From positions 2,335,822 through 2,399,821 of the forward strand of contig CAADRB010000014.1 of NCBI GenBank assembly GCA_900708905.1: a stretch of DNA of 64,000 bases, written 5' to 3'. The DNA is from Hymenolepis diminuta. Lineage: Eukaryota; Platyhelminthes; Cestoda; Cyclophyllidea; Hymenolepididae. The position numbers were made by a program, and so were the translations under genes. Under the pieces are notes generated by a model. That model ran no database searches and was not told the origin of the DNA. It saw only the letters and a list, made by a program, of their open reading frames with translations. Numbering within the stretch: the first letter of the stretch is position 1; each line of letters begins with the position of its first letter. Shown here one piece after another: positions 48,826 to 61,325 of this stretch.

Positions 48826-51070
48826 CCTCATGAGGCTTTATTTGTATGCATGTTTTGTTTGTCTTCAGTCATTTCGCATATCAATGCAATTTTTTGGATG
48901 TTTTATATCCCAATATATTTCAGCAATAAATACAACATACCACATAGTGGAACTAAACGTGTAACGGAAATAGTTGCAAGGTAATTTTTCATCTCTTTGT
49001 TAGTAGAGAAAAAGTGAAAAGCCGACTTAGTTAAGGCAAAAGATTGATATTTCTTGCTTATGCATTTACTTCTTTGCAAGCTGACTCCTTAATGCCACAT
49101 ATATCTCTTTCTCGAATGTCATATATACAATTTTCTCTCATAGAAGTTTCCTACTTGGTATTTGCCGTCATGGGATTTTGTTACTTATATCGGCATTTTA
49201 ATGCAAAAATTGTATATGGTATTACGCTATAAATTTTCTACTTTCCAATGTGAATTTAACCTGATATTCTGATGCCAAATCCGAAAAAATGCTGACTTTG
49301 ATTCTTTTTTTTGGAAAAAATGCTTTATACATTCGATTTTATTATTTATTTAAAAAAATGGGCAGTACTTTTAAAATTTAATTTATATTTAAAGAAAGTC
49401 ATACAGATTATCACGAAATCACAAATTAAAAAACTGGAAATCTTGAAGGCTACTGCAGATTACGTAAACTTCTTTCCGAACTTCAAAGCATTATTACTGA
49501 CAGTAGGAAATAAAACGGCAACTTAGTTGTCCGGTCAATAGCATTGATAGTCTAAGAATTGTCATTAGAAGTAATCTAACTGGAGTTCGAGAGTATTTTC
49601 CCATTACGACAAAGCCAATAAGGAAGAAAAATTCACTTATGAATATGAAGTGGATAAATGTAATAACACCTTTGTAAGCAGATCAGATAATTGGCAATAG
49701 ATAGATTCATCGGCACAGTTGCAAATTTAGCTGGGAGAAAAACAGTACATTAAGCAAAACGGAAAACCAAGCAACTAGGGGCATTTCACAAACACTTTGG
49801 TTTTAATTTTAGCTTTTGGTAGAAAACTTAATCAAATCCTTCAATTAAAACTTAAAAAATATAGAAACACTAAGTTAAATTATTGTAAAGCGGAGGGCAG
49901 CAGAATTTACTTCCTTGTATCACATTTTAGAAATGTCAAAGTTAGAACCTTGTCTTGTTCATTTATCATCATATTTGTAGCTCCCGCAGTTTTTTATACT
50001 TATAAGACTTATGTGAAATATAATCAAAAAGAAAAAAGTTTTTATCAGCACGATGGAAAAATTATACCATTTCTTTGCAAATTAAGATAGATGAAGGGAA
50101 GATTGTTCGAACAATTGTTAATAAAGCTGGCAGTCGGCATTGATAACTATTTTAAAATTATAAAATAGCAACACTAGTTCCACATTTCAATAAAAAGATG
50201 AAAGATAAGTCGCGCTTATCCTCACATCGTGATGCCCAAAACGCATTCCCCTCCCAAATTTAAATACGCTGATGTTGTTGATTGGAGAGAATAATGCATA
50301 GTTTCATAATATTCGTGTAAATAAAGCATCATAGTTTAGCATTAGACATTATATTATTCAAATAATTACTTATTACTTTTAACCAAAGTAATTTAAAATC
50401 ACAGAATTACATGCTAATATTGACGGCAATATAATTCGAATATGCATTAGTAATATTTAGAGAAAGAGGAGCGTAAGAGATGGTTTGTCACTTTTTACTT
50501 CAAAAAAGGGGATTTTAATCCCGCCGAAATCATTTGATATGCAAGCGGCTGCACATAATAATTAATAAAAAATAACTTAACATTAATATTTTAAATTAAA
50601 CTGATCATTAACCAACAAGTTATGTATTAAAGTCGTGAAGTAAAGTAGCTGGCGCAGCCGACAAGTCAATCGGTTTATCAAAATTTCTTTAAATTAATAC
50701 TCACAACATGTTATATTTCAAATTTAAATTAAATTAATTTAATTAAATGCATGATTCAGTGAATAATTACCAACCGGAATGTTATCACCAAGGCTTGAAA
50801 TAATAAAATTAGAAGAAGAGAAGGAAAAGGAAAAATATTTTTGGATTTTCAAAAATAATTGCACGATATTGTTGATAAAATACTGAAACCTATTCCTTAA
50901 TTTTTTGAATAATGGAAGTGAATTATGAATTATTCTAAAAACATTTTCTGTTTTTTAAATTAAATTGATGGCATAAATGCACACATTGTTATAACCTATG
51001 ACTAGCGAAAAAATGTATATTTTCCATCTTGAAAAGGTAAAGGAAATAGGGCAACAGTGTAGTAGTATAA
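48826..51070. other. No gene seen
   Basis: AT-rich. ORFs at 49044, 49311 and 49797 (+) are F/I/K/L/Y-rich, as expected of chance frames. Confidence 0.5.
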
Positions 51071-51250
51071 GGAGTAAAGGAGAAGAGATCGTAAAGTTGT
51101 TGAAAATATGTTAAGATCTTGAAAGAGTCTTGCTTCTTTGATTTTTGGATTCCGGTTGTACAAGATTTGTTTAACGGTTATTTCAAATCTTCGTAATCTG
51201 AAGATAAAATTTCTTGTTTCGTCTTCTAGGTCACTGTGCAAATTCTTGCT
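51071..51250 (+). repeat. Dispersed repeat family R2, copy 4
   Basis: Aligns with the first half of the copy at 40905: GGAGAAGAGATC against GGAGAGGGGATC, then AGAGTCTTGCTTCTTTGATT against the corresponding GAGTCCTTCTTCATTTGACT, then TTTTGGAT. It covers the minus-strand ORF at 51002-51253, which is therefore not called. Confidence 0.5.
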
Positions 51251-54200
51251 CAAGACGTCCTATATTGTTGACTATTTTTAATCACTACAGTGGGGCTTGC
51301 CACATCAAGTTATTTCTCGTCAAAAGGCCAGGAAGGCGGGATGAACTTAAGTTGCTTATGTGATTTTATCATAACGGGGTTGAAGATATCTATGTTTAAT
51401 ATTAATGCTTTATCGCTCAATAAGTGAACTGCTAACAGTCTTTACATTTGGTTTTTAATATGCAGATTATTTGATAAAATTAGCAGTAATTCAGTAAATA
51501 AAATTTTTCAAAATACTTAAATATTTATAAATATCCACAATGTTTCAAATGCGCATATTAACATTTTGAGTGAGGGAAGGAATGAGTATGAGATAATCTG
51601 ACAATTTTAATTCCAAAAATGGGATCTTATTTACACCGAACACTTTTTGTACACAAACTGAAATGCAGCGCGTTCCTATGCTTCGTTTGTTACATTTGGT
51701 TGTGAGCGAATGAGATAACACTCGCAAACGTAAATGGAAAGATCATTAAAATGAGGTGAGGTAGGAGCACAGTTATTTCAATGGATTACTCTAAATTTAT
51801 ATTAATGTCTCCTCTCTATGTGTGAGTAAATACAGAAGTATTTACGCTCTAATGTCATTTTTTCGTAGAAATATTTTGCTATTTCATTTAACTAAAATGT
51901 CTTCTAATCATACTTAAACATTCAATTTTGTGTTGTAGCCTGAGAGCAGGTGCAGTAAATATAAACTAACTGAAATATAAGAAAGTAGTTTTGTTTATAG
52001 CCGCATGAACTCTAGCGAGTTCTGCTATGTTTAAAATATCTTACCTAATCTCATCTACTTGCCCATTGCAGTAAAAATATAAGAATATGTTTCATTTACT
52101 TAAGCTATAATGAGCTAGTGTTTTATCGACTTATGGATGAAGTAGTAAGTCTTGCCATCTCAAATAATTGACTGGACTTTGTAATTGATGATACGATTGG
52201 AGGAATATGATCCTTAAACGTGAGACAGTGAAGTAATTAGTGAGTAAATATTAGCAAGAACCGGCTCCAAAATTCAAGTGAAATAGGACTCTGCTGGGAT
52301 ATTATTCTCAACAAATTTTCCATTTTCTCATCTTTATCACTTTTCGGACTATCTTCTTTTTCTTGATCTTATTTGTTGTAATAAAATTTTCTATCCAAGC
52401 TTACAATATAAAATTGTTGAGGGAAGGAAACGGTGGATCATTATGCTTCTTTCTTGGAATCAAAAAGTAATGTATTATTTTATCACAAAATCCTTCATGG
52501 CTTTAGATATTTGATAGTGTGGTATTTAATTGGAGATCAGCTTTAATCGGCTTAAAATTACATTAGATGTCATTCTTCAAGAAAAAAGAAATGTGCTCCT
52601 TTACATATTCGCAAACGCGCTTTCTGCTCATCAGTTAACAATAGCACTATAATTTATGAAAACTTAAATCAGAGATTAGTCTAATTTAAACAATTTAATA
52701 GTTACAGAGAGATCGATTACACAGCATTTCATTCTGAAGTTCTCAACCTTCATTAACTGCTACCTACCAATTTCTGACGTCATATACAATGATGTGCAGA
52801 CAGAGATTCCATACGCAGTAAACTTTTGGTCTGGGGTCTTTAGTATCTGTACCCTTACAGTTCTAACCTGACACAATATACTATGATGTAATCTAGTAAA
52901 GACGCGTTCTACCTGAAAATTCCGGGTCTTGTGCGTACTTCCTGATGCATTATATATACGTAATTAATGAATTGTGCATTTACATATTTGGTTTATGGGT
53001 TCTGAGCCTGAGTCTAACTGGTTTACAAGTAAAGAAAGTTAAATTTATAGTCGATTAATGAAGACATAAGTTGTACTGGTTTGTTGAATTCATTGCCATA
53101 ATGTTATTCAAAAAGCCCTAATCCGCTTACTTTCCACAAATTCGACAGTCTTATCCCAATCTTTGTCTTCTTGTAAATCCGCTACTTCTAAAAAGATTAA
53201 CTGAAACCGCATTTTGTACCATTCCCTAGTGTTAAATTGAGTCACCCAAAATCTCAAGCGAATAACTCAGCATCTTTTCATCAGTTTTGTGAAACAACCA
53301 TGTGTTATATTGCAACTATTTTCAACCTCCCTCAAATCTTGATACATTTGCAAATTTATCGGGCAAATCAATAATAAAGTATAGTTTGACTTTATTGTAA
53401 GTTAAGCCGCCCAAAACCACCGCTAATCCAAATCTTCCACTTTGCTTCAAAAAACAATACATATTGCTCAGTGTTGTAATATATAAGTGACCATGTCGGT
53501 AGCACTAATATTGAAAGGAGGCGGAATAAAACCTTTGCAGAGGACAGTTGGGTAGGACATTGATTGGAAATACAGCCCATGCCAGAGATTCTGACAAAAA
53601 GTCCTGTTGTATGCATTTGTTGAAAAAAGTATTCCTTTGTGCATGTCTGTCGTTTTTCGATATCATTCCATAAGATTATGTCGGATTTTTTTCATGTTGC
53701 TAGACTAGTGATGATCAAGATATTCAGGAACATTTTCCAAAATTTTCATTTTCAAATTGGATAAATTTATAGGCAATATTTTTAAAATAGACAGCTATCT
53801 TCTAAGAAGTCATGATATATACGCATAATGCACATACCTAATTAAGCGGACTACTTCAGGTCTGCGAGCTTCTCACAAAAGAGATTCCAAAATAACTTAT
53901 CTCTCCTCAAATTAAATTTTGTTAGCATTTCTCTTGATAGCAATAGAAAAAGCTTATGAAATGGGTTAGCGAACTCGCATGATTCTGAGCAGATTTAATT
54001 CACGCTGACTGTTAAATCTTAGCATATATCAATAAACGGCCTTGTATAGCTTTGAATTTGAGAAGATGTACGCTCTTTGATGCTACTGCAATTGGTATAT
54101 GAAATGGGCTATCGGGGAAATACAAGTGGAAACAAATTCTCTTATGAAGATTAGCATTCAGAAAAGTTATCACATAGGCATAACCAAGGCTATGTAATGT

Positions 54201-56656
54201 AATGAGGCACCAATTAAAAGCTGTAATTATGAAGAAATTTCCATTTTTATATTTCTTCCCATTCATAAATACTAAGTTGAATGCTTTTTATTTAAGATTC
54301 AAGGGGAATTTTTTAACAATAAGTTCAGTATCCATTAATTTATGGTTCCCATGGGAAGGAATCATCTAGAAGAAGCGAACTCACACTGTCATTCAAGCGT
54401 CTGAAATGAAAGCGTTTTAACCGTCTAATTTAGTATTTTTGTGCTCCTTATTATCTCATAAGTTCATATCTGACTTAATTTTCCATATTCTCTTGAAATT
54501 GTCATTCTATTTATAAGGAGTCTAATTCCGAAATCAATAAATGAACAGTTTAATTAGTAGCAGTAGCATCCCCTTTTATATTCTTAATTTCGTTGCTTAT
54601 TTGTATAACTTTTGGATTAAATCGTCGTTCTGAATGGATTCATAAATCTTTCTCAATGAGAGAATACAATTGCTACTCACCTCTTTTTCCGCGATGTATA
54701 CCACCATGGAAAATTAATTGCCACTGTGAATGTTTGACTAGATTTAACTAAGCGTATTCCGTAAAGGAACATCACCCTCAGCTCATCAAATTTTCGGTTG
54801 GAGACTTATCGTCTGGAGTCATTTAACTCTATAGTATTATTCTATTTGCGATTAAGTATGTAACTTACATTAATCTAATCTAATATTTTTGAAGATAAGT
54901 TAATAAAAACCCATGTCAACAATCTTTTTTTCAAAAATAGGTTGTTATTTGATTCGACAACTTAGTCTTAATTAAAAAGGTATGAGAAGGAATAAATAAT
55001 TAATCAACTTTGTTTGATGTAGGAACAAAATACAAAGTCCGTGTCAGTCGACAAGAAAAGCTACATCATAATTAAATTTGTGTGAATGAATAGTTATGTG
55101 CTTAGTTATGTGAATTCATTTGAAGCATGATTTAGAGGCCCCATTAGAAGTCAAAATAGTACCAAATTTCAGACTGCACCAAGTCATTAAAACATTGTTC
55201 GGCAGGAATTTGTCATTACTTTTTGGAAGACTCGTATAAATTTGTCTTTGTTTATGGACTTCACAATTTTCCGTCCACTGCCGATCATGAAGTTGAATAA
55301 GTAGCAAAACGAACATGCATTCACAAGTTTATAAAAGATAAAACTAACCAAAGAGATAAGTACATGGCTTTGTGTCTTTATTTTAAAGGAATGATGACTA
55401 TGCATAAGGTATTTTGGGCTTTTTTAAATTATAAATTGTATTAAATTATCTTCGACTGCTTGTGAAGGATAAAAGCAGGCTTTCGGCGTTACTACCTGTA
55501 ATTTATTTGGAAGTAGGTTAAAATCCGTAACATCCTTTTTGGGATTGAGGTTGACGCATCCCAAGTACATTTGCAGTGCTGAAATATTTAGCCTTGGTAG
55601 TAAACTGAATCTGTCGTACTCGGTTTAATTTCTTCTATTATGTTAAATCACTTCCTCTTCTGTAATATTCTTATACATTGGGTTGATAGCGCCCTTCATT
55701 ATCTGGGCCGGACTGACCAGAAGTAAAATGTCTTATTTTCCCTATCGAACAGCTGAGAAATTGACTTTCCATTTTGTAACGAGATAATTCGATTGCCATC
55801 TTATACATCAAACTCCATGGTTTTTTTCTGGAATTGGAACGAGCCCTCGAACATTACTTTTCTAAGTCGCACAGTCACTTAAATTATAACCGCTATTTTA
55901 TTCCAGTTTTGATTGATTCATTTATTTCCGCTTTGTATTTTGAGATTCAAGATCAAGTTCTCTAAAATCAGCCATATTGTTCAGCACGGGATGAAAGAAA
56001 TGGGAAGGAGAAGTTCTGCATTTGAATTATACAAACAAAAACGTAAAACACTATCAATTCCGATTTTACCCACCTTTGCTGTATTGATATCCTCGCTTCT
56101 ATACCTTGATCTCCAAGATGGGTCAATGTTGCTTGGACATTTGTGTCATATCCAGTTTTAGACAGCTCTCAAAAGTATTTATGACTACTTTATATTACTA
56201 CTGGTACTACACCAGTATTTTGTTAAAACTAATCTCCGCCAATTAAGCAGTCTTATACAATTATTCCAATGTCAATAATGAAATGCTGTATTTGCTTAAT
56301 CAAATTCATTTTATAAACTGGCAAATCCTTCTAGGAGGAAGCATGAAAATAACCGCTCTGTAGGACAGTTAATAATAATTCTTCAAATATTAACCAAATT
56401 TCCGCTTACAATTGAATTGTGAATTATAATGCGACTTGCATCAATTTACATAACGCAAGTTCGTTCCACCCACTTGATTTCCCTTAATCTCGATAGAGTA
56501 CCGTCTCATTACACTCCACTTTAACGATTAATCAGACCGATGACTCAGTTTGAGTAAAGAGGCTAAATTGGCTTTTTTCTAAGAGAAAACGCGCCATTTT
56601 CCTTTCCGTTTGGCGGTCAGAAAACGTAAGCAGAAATTCAAAAAAACATTTCGTAC
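51251..56656. other. No supported gene; probably intron of the next gene in part
   Basis: If the minus-strand gene starting at 56985 is real, its later exons must lie here or beyond. One possible exon is at about 56075-56150 (-): open, ending AG|GTGGGT, with TNVQATLTHLGDQGIEARIS. A plus-strand ORF (55913-56161) overlaps it. Other ORFs here are not distinctive. Confidence 0.35.
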
Positions 56657-56985
56657 CTCCTCAAAAACTTGTCCGGTTTATTGATTTTCTTCCCCTTGGG
56701 AGAATGTGAGGTTGGTCCCTTATGCACGCGCTTCTGTTTATTTCGTTTAACGTAGGGCATTTTCCCCTTTTATCATGACTAATTTGGAGAGCGGGAGAGG
56801 GAATACGGGCAAATAGCTTCACCTGCTTGCGATTAATCCCATCTTCGTAGAGTCCTGAAAGTAGTTCAAAGTCTGCAACTCCATTCTCCTCACTATCCCT
56901 GGATGTCCATTCGTGTCTTATCTCATTTCTTAGATGTGCATTTACCTACCTCCAGGTAGCAGTAGCTGAAATGCGTTGGACGCAT
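56657..56985 (-). CDS. 5' exons of an unknown gene, basic product
   Basis: A GC-richer block reads well on the minus strand. Exon 1, 56985-56950, starts at ATG with an in-frame TGA upstream, gives MRPTHFSYCYLE and ends GAG|GTAGGT. Exon 2 ends at 56823 with the consensus CAG|GTGAAG; it contains ENGVADFELLSGLYEDGINR. Its start is uncertain: an AG giving a 28-nt intron keeps phase. Exon 3, 56766-56657, after a 56-nt intron, begins GKMPYVKRNKQKRVHKG and is strongly basic, resembling a nuclear localisation signal. It ends AG|GTACGA with two bases over, so the gene must continue at lower coordinates. Without splicing, exon 2's own frame stays open through exon 3 and ends at TGA, so the intron 2 call could be wrong. 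No family was recognised; a nuclear protein is a guess. Confidence 0.42.
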
Positions 56986-59040
56986 AGTGTCTGCCGGATG
57001 TCAGGTCAGTTTTTATCTCTTTATTTTGCCATTCTTTGTCCTAAGTAACGCTTATCGTTTGCGGCTGAATTACTAAATATTCACCTTGTTTACTTTGGGT
57101 CAGCTGTCGGAATTTGGATTGCGTGATGGACAAATCAATAAGGAGATGGTATGGCGTGAAACCGGTTGGACACAAAAATGAGGATTCGATGGATGAATAA
57201 AAGAATGAATAAATTATCTTAATGATTGACCGTGTTACTGCCAGAGAAAAATTATGCGAATGTTTTCATTAATGAAATTATAATATGCCATAATAGTTGG
57301 GCAAATGACTGCGGAGCTTTAAAGTCTCAAGTTTAGGAATGTCCGATTTGGTTCATAGAGTTTTCGGTTTGCCCAACACAAATCAGAGGAAATATTTCAA
57401 ATTTCTGTCAATGTTAGCCATTGGTTTTCCAACTTCTTCTGAATATGGAAACAAGTTTTTACGATAGAAGAAAACTTGATTTTAATTCTCTAAGGATTGA
57501 GAAAGACATTCTGATGTGTTATGACAGATTTCTTGGACATCCCACAACCGATTTTTCAAGGTGTTGATGGTGAGCATAAGGGAACATCCATAAGAGTGGA
57601 TGAGTGCTACTATTATGTCTCAGATTTAGGCAAAATTTCCCATTTTCCGCCATTCCAACTTAACAGGGCTCTTTTAAGATCTTCTAAAAACTGTGAATAG
57701 TACAAATCTTCCTCTAATCTGCTATTTTATCGAAACGTTTTTTTTTAATTTCTAATTCTATCAACAAAATCGATTTGTCTCAACAGAATTATATAAAAAC
57801 ATCAGTAATTTTGCTTGATTTATATGTTGAGAATGGAAAAAACCCATTGTTATAGATTTCATGGATTCTCAAATACATATGAACAAATGTTTGTTGCATA
57901 TGCGTATTTTTTGGATGGATAAATAAATTCAACTATTTCACCACATTTTGTTTGAATAGCGATGAAAATTAGCACTGTGCACACAAATGTCAACATATTG
58001 CCCTGAATCTAACTATATACGATTGTTGAATTCAGGTTTCATAGTGGGCATAGAATTCTGCTTCATCCTCTAATGTTACAAAATTCAAATTTCAGGATTC
58101 TTGTTCTGATTTCTTAGCGAACTCATAGTCCGGACCAGATTAATTATTTGGATGGTTGGTCAGGCCACCTCGATATATTTTTTTATTTTAAAAGCTAAGG
58201 TCTCAGCTGATATCAGGTAATATTTTAACTGGTATTAATCGATCTGCAGGTGGAGAAATTTATGTTATTTCTCCTCTTTAGAATGGAAATACTATTAATT
58301 AAATTCCTTGAGAGAACAGAATTTCCAAATTTCATTCTAAAAACAGTGATTTGGATTAATTAAATTAATTTGAAATTCAAAATGAATAGATGTAAACAAA
58401 TAAGACTGAACTATTGCATTTCATAAAGGATTTTGTTCGAAGTTTGTATAGCGCAGATTAGAGAAATTTATAGTCTCACTGTCTATTCGGGGGTATTTGA
58501 GAGATCACTACGGTTTATTACCTAGGCAACGACTTCAGTGAAGCTGTATCCACTTTATATTAATAATTATATCTTATTAACCCCCACCCTCCCACATCCG
58601 TGTGCTTTATATATGGTATCTTCAGTTATTAAGCTATTCCTGTTCAATGAACTTTAACGTGTAATTATGACAACGGTTTGCCACAAAATTTCAAATATGG
58701 TTATAATTAGCGTAGCTAATAATATGTAACTTCAGTCAAATTTAGGAATTAAATCTAGTCTGCATTAAACTTCTAATTCTGAACATTTGATATCCTTTGA
58801 GCAGTTCGATATATCGAGGATCTCTACATCTTTAGATGTTATCATCAATCATTTAATTGTTTCGGGATGACGTCTATTGTCATTAACCGGTTCTCGATCA
58901 ATGGAGCGGAAGCCACCTTATCTCTATGATGCAATGAATCATCTGCTTGTTTTGAAACCATAATGTCAAAACCCATTGTGATAAATTTGTACAAATAGAA
59001 AAAACGTTTCTAGAGTTTGACTAATGATTATCTTCACTTT
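56986..59040. other. No gene seen
   Basis: Upstream of the minus-strand gene start this is AT-rich sequence without distinctive ORFs. The promoter of that gene should lie just above 56986, but no core element stands out. Confidence 0.4.
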
Positions 59041-59280
59041 ATGCGCCAGTGGTGCTGTGGTCAACGTGCACGTCTGGCAAGACGGAGGCCATGAGATCAA
59101 TGTTTAGCGATGCACATACTGTGATGTGGATAGCTAACCACACTGGTTAATTTCAGTCAACAGGAGGGGTGGTTGAGTGCAAGTTTCTCATAAAAGCATC
59201 TCCAAGATGCATTCTCTCTACTATAGTTAAGTGTTGCCATCACTTTCCATGATAGTCCTGACAAGGTTATCTTCATTTTG
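59041..59280 (+). mobile_element. tRNA-derived SINE-like repeat, copy 4 (longest)
   Basis: The most complete copy. A GTGGTGCTGTGGTCAACGTG head (A-box-like) is followed by CACGTCTGGCAAGACGGAGG, then GAGATCAATG at the B-box position, then GATAGCTAACCACACTGGTT and a tail with TTTCTCATAAAAGCATCTCC. The mid-part aligns with copies at 23690 and 61160, and the tail with 48612. A tRNA origin of the head is inferred from box order and spacing. Confidence 0.6.
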
Positions 59281-61159
59281 AGACGACAAAGCCACTCATG
59301 TATAAAATGGGGTTATTTACATACAGTGGATAGTTTATCTGGTATAACTGGGAAAACATCAAATCAGATCATATTGATAAAATCTACTGATATTGCACTT
59401 GGCGATTAGATTAATTTAACTCTCAGATTAGTTAAATTCAACAAATTAACAGTTATTCGACTACTTAATCAATTTAAAACCCACTTATATATATACAATT
59501 AGATTATTTCCTACCGATGATTTACATATATTTGTTTTAAATTAAAACCACATTCTGAAACTGCTTAAATGTTCCTCTAAAAGTGTAAATTTGTTCGAAT
59601 GTGCTTTCCGGTTTATTGGAGCTCTGTATATTAGCTATTATTCTCAGTTTAATTTAATGTTTTTTTTAATTATTTCACTCTACAAATAAATGCAATTTTG
59701 CATTTTTCTATCCCAACGCAAAAAATTAGACTTTCATAAATATGATGGAAATGTTAAATTAAAAATAAATAAAAAGAAATTAAATTTTCTTATTATTTCG
59801 AAAATATTTGCTTATAGTTCAAAAAACGTTTTATGAAATGAACTTTTATGTCAGATCAGATAATGTTAGTGCCAGTAAACCAATAATTTTCTAGTATCTT
59901 CTTCTAAATAAATACATATAAATGGATTAAAATTATAGCTTACATTTTTCTTTTTATTTCAATAGTTCTAATCTTGTTTCTAAATAATTGCCAGCATAAA
60001 TATGCTGCTTCGAACAATCGCGATGGCTATTGATCGGATATTTCCTTAAATCTACACGGACAAATCAGAAATCAGGGATTTGACATTTTTTGTAAAAGAT
60101 TTAATATATCACATGATATTTAATTATTTATTCAATATAGAGTTTCATCTAACTGAAAATTGCCAATGAATAATTTGACTTTATCCTATTTCTCCGAAAT
60201 ATATCACTCTTCTTTACATTTGGTCAAAGCTAAATAGTCACTGGTGATTCAAGTGTAAAATATGTAGAAATTGGAGATTATGTAATTACTCTATATTTAT
60301 CTTTTTGAAAAACGTATTATCTGCTATATATTCTTGATTAACGAATACAAATTCATATTGTGAACTTCCCGGATTAATGATGCATTATGTGAGTCAAGCT
60401 GTCTACCTGTACTTAGTTATGCAATTACGTGGTGACATAATCAATCACGATAAAAAATCAGTCGCTCGACAATCTCTGAATATCGAGATTATAATTCCAT
60501 CCATAAGCCTGGGAGTGAAGTCTTGAAATTTTAACATTCTGACATTTCATAGTGAACTATATTCTGCATGAGAATATTGACTATTCAATGCTCTCAGAAT
60601 TCAAATAAAGGACCTGTTAATATGATTATAATCAATTTTTCTTTCAGTATTCTTGTCACATTAATCATAAATTACGCATCAGTAACACTATAAATATTGC
60701 TTTCTAATTGACTTCAAAAGTTTCTGTTTGCCCCCAAGATTTTTTGACAAGTGATGTATTCAAGGCATGTGCCTTTTTTTATTTATATGTATGGAATAGG
60801 AAAAAGATCTTAAAAAATAATATCAAGAGAAGTCAATAAGAAGACAATTACATCATACCTCACCATTTGTTTGCAATCCAAATTATGCAACTTGACGTAT
60901 CTAGTCAGTAGAAACCCTACGCGAACTTTAATCCACATCTGGACTATTTTAACTGCATTTATGAAATACTTTCTATGAATAAAATTCTTTTCCATTCCTT
61001 TCATAGCATCAGATCAGAGCTCATTCTAATTTCAAATATGTCTAAATCTGATACATCATCATCAGGCTAGTGACTTGACTGAAACATACGCGTCAGAGAC
61101 TACGATATCTATGGTGGCTTTAGAAGGTTTTCCTTCGGTGGTCAATTTAGACATCTCTT
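59281..61159. other. No gene seen
   Basis: AT-rich, with one chance minus-strand ORF (60810-61004). Confidence 0.5.
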
Positions 61160-61325
61160 AGGTCGGGGATCATGTGACCAGTTCCCATCAGCACACATCC
61201 GTAATGAAGGTGGGTAACCGCAGACAAAGAGACTGGTAGAAAGTGAGTTTCTCATAAGAGGATACCTTCCGTCCGTCCAAGTGTTACTATTAACTTGCCA
61301 AAAACCATCACAAGTTTGAATCATG
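61160..61325 (+). mobile_element. SINE-like repeat, copy 5
   Basis: GGGGATCATGTGACCAGTTC, CCATCAGCACACATCC, GGTGGGTAACCGCAG, ACTGGT and TTTCTCATAAGAGGAT follow the order seen at 23690 and 59041. The 68-codon minus-strand ORF over this interval is explained by the repeat. Confidence 0.55.

Noticed and set aside
51002..51253. 83-codon minus-strand ORF
   Set aside because: Coincides with R2 repeat copy 4.
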